Source: Mucilaginibacter sp. 44-25 (GTDB lineage Bacteria > Bacteroidota > Bacteroidia > Sphingobacteriales > Sphingobacteriaceae). From it: DNA of 64,000 bases. Below, in pieces: positions 61,421-64,000 of this stretch. Location of the stretch: the NCBI GenBank assembly GCA_001898335.1, contig MKTS01000013.1, positions 186,001-250,000 on the forward strand. Reading direction: 5' to 3'. Below the pieces are notes generated by a model that was not told the origin of the DNA, made no database searches, and saw only the letters and a program-made list of their open reading frames with translations. The position numbers were made by a program, and so were the translations under genes. How positions within the stretch are numbered: the stretch's first letter is position 1; every line of letters starts with the position of its first letter.

Positions 61421-64000
61421 TTATAATGAGCAATTGAGGCCTATAACAACGGTGCGTAACTGAGGCAATGCCAGGAACTGCCCGGTACCTAACCCCTGCC
61501 CTGTGCCGGGTACTGTTGTTTCGGGGTCATATGTATATTTCTGTTTAGCCCAGGTATATAGGTTTTGGCCCTGCACATAAACAGATGCTGCCGCTACATG
61601 TATGCGATTTAGCCATTGTTTGGGCAAAGCGTAGCTCAAACTGGCCGTTTTCAGTTTTATATACGAAGCATCGCCCCAGTTGTAATCAGAACTATAAAGG
61701 GTACCGTAAAGGCCGTTGTTATATACAGAGGCTGTAGGGAAAAATCCGGTACTGCCCGGTTGGGTCCACCTGTCCAATATGGCCGTGCTTTGGTTGGTAA
61801 GGCCAGACCCGTAAGGAGCGAAATTGGTTGATAACGTACCGTTTTTATAACCATTACGATGGTTGTACTGGAAAGTAAAATCAAGCTGGAAACCTTTGTA
61901 ACTAAAGCTATTGGTTATACCTCCGTAGTATGGGTTGCCATATGGTGCAACATACCTGTCGGTAGGAAAGGTAATTGCTCCATCGTTGTTTTTATCCTGA
62001 AAAGTTGGCAGGCCGGTTTTGGGATCCGGGCCGGTATAATGATATAAGAGATAGATATCAGTAGGCTGACCGATAATATAGCTGTTAGCATAGGTAGAAG
62101 TTGCCAGGCCTTTGAAAGCAATAAGCTTATTGCGGCGTATGGTAAGGTTGAAAGAGGTGTTCCACCGGAAAGATTTGTTGGTAATGTTCACCGTATTTAG
62201 TTCAAATTCCCATCCCTTATTTTGTATGGTCGCGTCCAGGTTACCCAAATACGATGTTGTACCTGTTTGCGATGGCAGCGGTATATAATTAAGCGGGTTA
62301 GAGGTACGGTTACGGTAGTAATCGGCCTTCAGCAATATGCGGTCATGGATAAACCCGAGTTCGAGTGCCACATCCAGCTTTTTGGTTGTCTCCCATTTAA
62401 GGTCAGGATTGGCAACATTGGTAGGGTATAATACCGGTGAACCGCCGTAGCTATAGTTGTTACCAGCCACCGCGTATAATGAGTAATACTGGTAATCGGG
62501 TATTTGATCGTTACCGGTAATACCATAACTGCTGCGCAGTTTACCAAAGCTTAGTACATGCTGATCTTTCATGAAGTTTTCTTGTGTAAAGATCCATGAA
62601 GCGCCCAGAGCGCCGAAATTACCGAACCGGTTATTTTGGCCAAACCGCGACGAGCCATCACGGCGGAAGGTCCCATCAATAATATACTTATCCTCCCAAT
62701 TATAATTTAAGCGGCCAAAAGCAGCTGTGTATTTATAGGTGGAGTTATTATTATAACTTGTGGTTACTGTACCTGCTGCCAATAACGAATAGATAAGGGA
62801 TTCGTTGGCATATCCGCTACCCGTTAAATAGAGGCCTGTCGCCCTTGTTTGCTGAAAGGTGCCTCCCAGCAAGGCCTGCAACCTGCCTTTACCTATTTGT
62901 TTAAGGTACTCCAGTTGTGGTTCTAAAATGTAGTTACTATTATCATTATCCGTATAGTTAAGCGTGCTATTACTAAAATTGTTCGGGTTTTGCGCGCTTG
63001 CCGGGTTGGCCTGCTGCTGCTTTAACCGGGTAAGGGTATAACCCAGATTAGCCCTTGCGGTAAGGCCTGTTGCCAACTTATAGCTTAAGTTTAAATTAGT
63101 GATGAGGTTGGTAGTTTGGGCTTTAGTATTTAACTGGTAATAGGAAAGCGGGCTGGTTAACGTCCAGTTTACAGACCCGTTAGGGTTATAAATTGGGTAA
63201 TTGGGCGGAAGGTTGTATAACGATGCCAGATCGGTTGTAGGTAACGTAGTACCCATGTATGAATAATTAACCGCCCCATCAATGCTAAAGCGGCCGTTAG
63301 CACTTTTATGACCGGCATTCATGCGGCCCGAAAATGTAGTAGCGCCGTAATTGCTGCCATACACCGTTCCCTGTTTTCTGTATGTAGAGGTAAACAAAAA
63401 GTTATTTAATGCATCGCCGCCAGATACCGATGAATTGATATTACTGGTATGTGCTGTATGCCCTAAAAAATATTTTTGCCAGTCGGTATTATCTGTCTGG
63501 CTCCAGGTTACCAGGTCGGGCGCGTTTTGGGCATTAGGGGTTGCATTGGCATATGCAAAAGCCGATTTACGCATATTCAGGTAATCATCAATCCCCATCA
63601 TGGGTATGTAATGGTTAATTTTTGAGGTACCTGTGTAAGCGTTTATATTAACCGTAGTACGGCCTGCGCGGCCTTTTTTGGTAGTGATCAATATTACGCC
63701 ATTTGAACCACGCGAACCGTAAATGGCTGTAGCATCGGCATCCTTTAATACATCAATGCGCTCAATATCTTCAGGAGCGATCATGCTGAACGGACTAACA
63801 CCGCCATTAGCGCCTGATGTGCCATAAGCATTAAGATTATCTGTAGCCGGCACACCACCATTAAACAATGTAAAAGGAACGCCATCAATTACATATAGCG
63901 GTAAAAAGCCCGCGCTTGATACACCACCCACACCCGCGCCACGTATACTTGTACGCACGCCTGAACCGGGCAGGCCATTGTCCTGCGTAATTTGCACACC
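61421..64000 (-). CDS. SusC/RagA-family TonB-linked transporter (N-terminus beyond window)
   Basis: The open frame enters from the right window edge (about 859 codons present). The first residues seen, [20 protein letters not shown], are in the plug domain, followed by LYVIDGVPF and the SusC hallmark [20 protein letters not shown]. The barrel extends to the stop at 61421 ([13 protein letters not shown]). Missing are the signal peptide and the CarboxypepD-like domain. Partner of the SusD 13 bp downstream and first visible gene of the arabinose/rhamnose-type PUL. Confidence 0.95.
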   Translation of the reverse strand, partial: GVQITQDNGLPGSGVRTSIRGAGVGGVSSAGFLPLYVIDGVPFTLFNGGVPATDNLNAYGTSGANGGVSPFSMIAPEDIERIDVLKDADATAIYGSRGSNGVILITTKKGRAGRTTVNINAYTGTSKINHYIPMMGIDDYLNMRKSAFAYANATPNAQNAPDLVTWSQTDNTDWQKYFLGHTAHTSNINSSVSGGDALNNFLFTSTYRKQGTVYGSNYGATTFSGRMNAGHKSANGRFSIDGAVNYSYMGTTLPTTDLASLYNLPPNYPIYNPNGSVNWTLTSPLSYYQLNTKAQTTNLITNLNLSYKLATGLTARANLGYTLTRLKQQQANPASAQNPNNFSNSTLNYTDNDNSNYILEPQLEYLKQIGKGRLQALLGGTFQQTRATGLYLTGSGYANESLIYSLLAAGTVTTSYNNNSTYKYTAAFGRLNYNWEDKYIIDGTFRRDGSSRFGQNNRFGNFGALGASWIFTQENFMKDQHVLSFGKLRSSYGITGNDQIPDYQYYSLYAVAGNNYSYGGSPVLYPTNVANPDLKWETTKKLDVALELGFIHDRILLKADYYRNRTSNPLNYIPLPSQTGTTSYLGNLDATIQNKGWEFELNTVNITNKSFRWNTSFNLTIRRNKLIAFKGLATSTYANSYIIGQPTDIYLLYHYTGPDPKTGLPTFQDKNNDGAITFPTDRYVAPYGNPYYGGITNSFSYKGFQLDFTFQYNHRNGYKNGTLSTNFAPYGSGLTNQSTAILDRWTQPGSTGFFPTASVYNNGLYGTLYSSDYNWGDASYIKLKTASLSYALPKQWLNRIHVAAASVYVQGQNLYTWAKQKYTYDPETTVPGTGQGLGTGQFLALPQLRTVVIGLNCSL

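Overview
The window is a chromosomal segment of a Bacteroidota bacterium, most likely a Sphingobacteriaceae of the Mucilaginibacter/Pedobacter type (inference from gene content; no 16S rRNA is present). Support: two SusC/SusD pairs, a cbb3 oxidase with fused CcoN-CcoO, a NUDIX-type regulator, and promoters of the Bacteroidota form (TTTG, about 18 bp, TAnnTTTG). Most genes are moderately GC-rich; 18.2-20.0 kb is clearly AT-rich and looks acquired.

Layout. 1-3.2 kb: 5' part of a DHDPS-family aldolase gene, glgB and a small membrane protein gene. 3.2-17.4 kb: a glycan-use locus with an N-acetylhexosamine-kinase-like gene, a LacI regulator, a DUF5077/DUF3472 protein, SusC, SusD, an arylsulfotransferase-like lipoprotein, a TsdA-like dihaem cytochrome and a DUF6067/GH123-like protein. 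Four copies of a CAAACGTTTGCG-like palindrome suggest one local LacI regulon. 17.7-20.1 kb: a tRNA-Arg(TCT) whose 3' end is duplicated 1.84 kb away, bracketing a decayed mini-island with a frameshifted lipoprotein gene. 20.3-26 kb: central sugar metabolism (two BadF/BadG-type kinases, NUDIX regulator, pfkA, gap, PPK2). 26-28.5 kb: a siderophore receptor gene.

28.7-47.2 kb: what looks like one low-oxygen regulon. A FixL-like haem-PAS histidine kinase is translationally coupled to an unusual REC-cNMP-HTH(Crp) response regulator. Around them lie a universal stress protein, an L,D-transpeptidase, a stand-alone D-lactate-dehydrogenase-like domain with a Cys-rich tail, hemN, an alcohol dehydrogenase, the complete cbb3 oxidase structural and assembly set (ccoI, ccoS, ccoNO, ccoQ, ccoP, ccoG, ccoH, SafE-like) and an unrecognised FMN-barrel-like protein. 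TGAC-N4-GTCA palindromes precede these units. In four promoters the site centre lies exactly 58.5 bp from the last base of the -7 box, and in one 36.5 bp (22 bp, two helical turns, less). This is the most interesting signal in the window.

47.3-51.1 kb: two orphan histidine kinases. 51.2-64 kb: a second polysaccharide utilisation locus read leftwards (SusC cut by the window end, SusD, TlpA-like thioredoxin, GH127, GH43 with CBM and LamG-like domains, GH78). It is probably aimed at arabinose/rhamnose-containing pectic side chains. A cluster of ATAAGTGT octamers precedes the GH genes.
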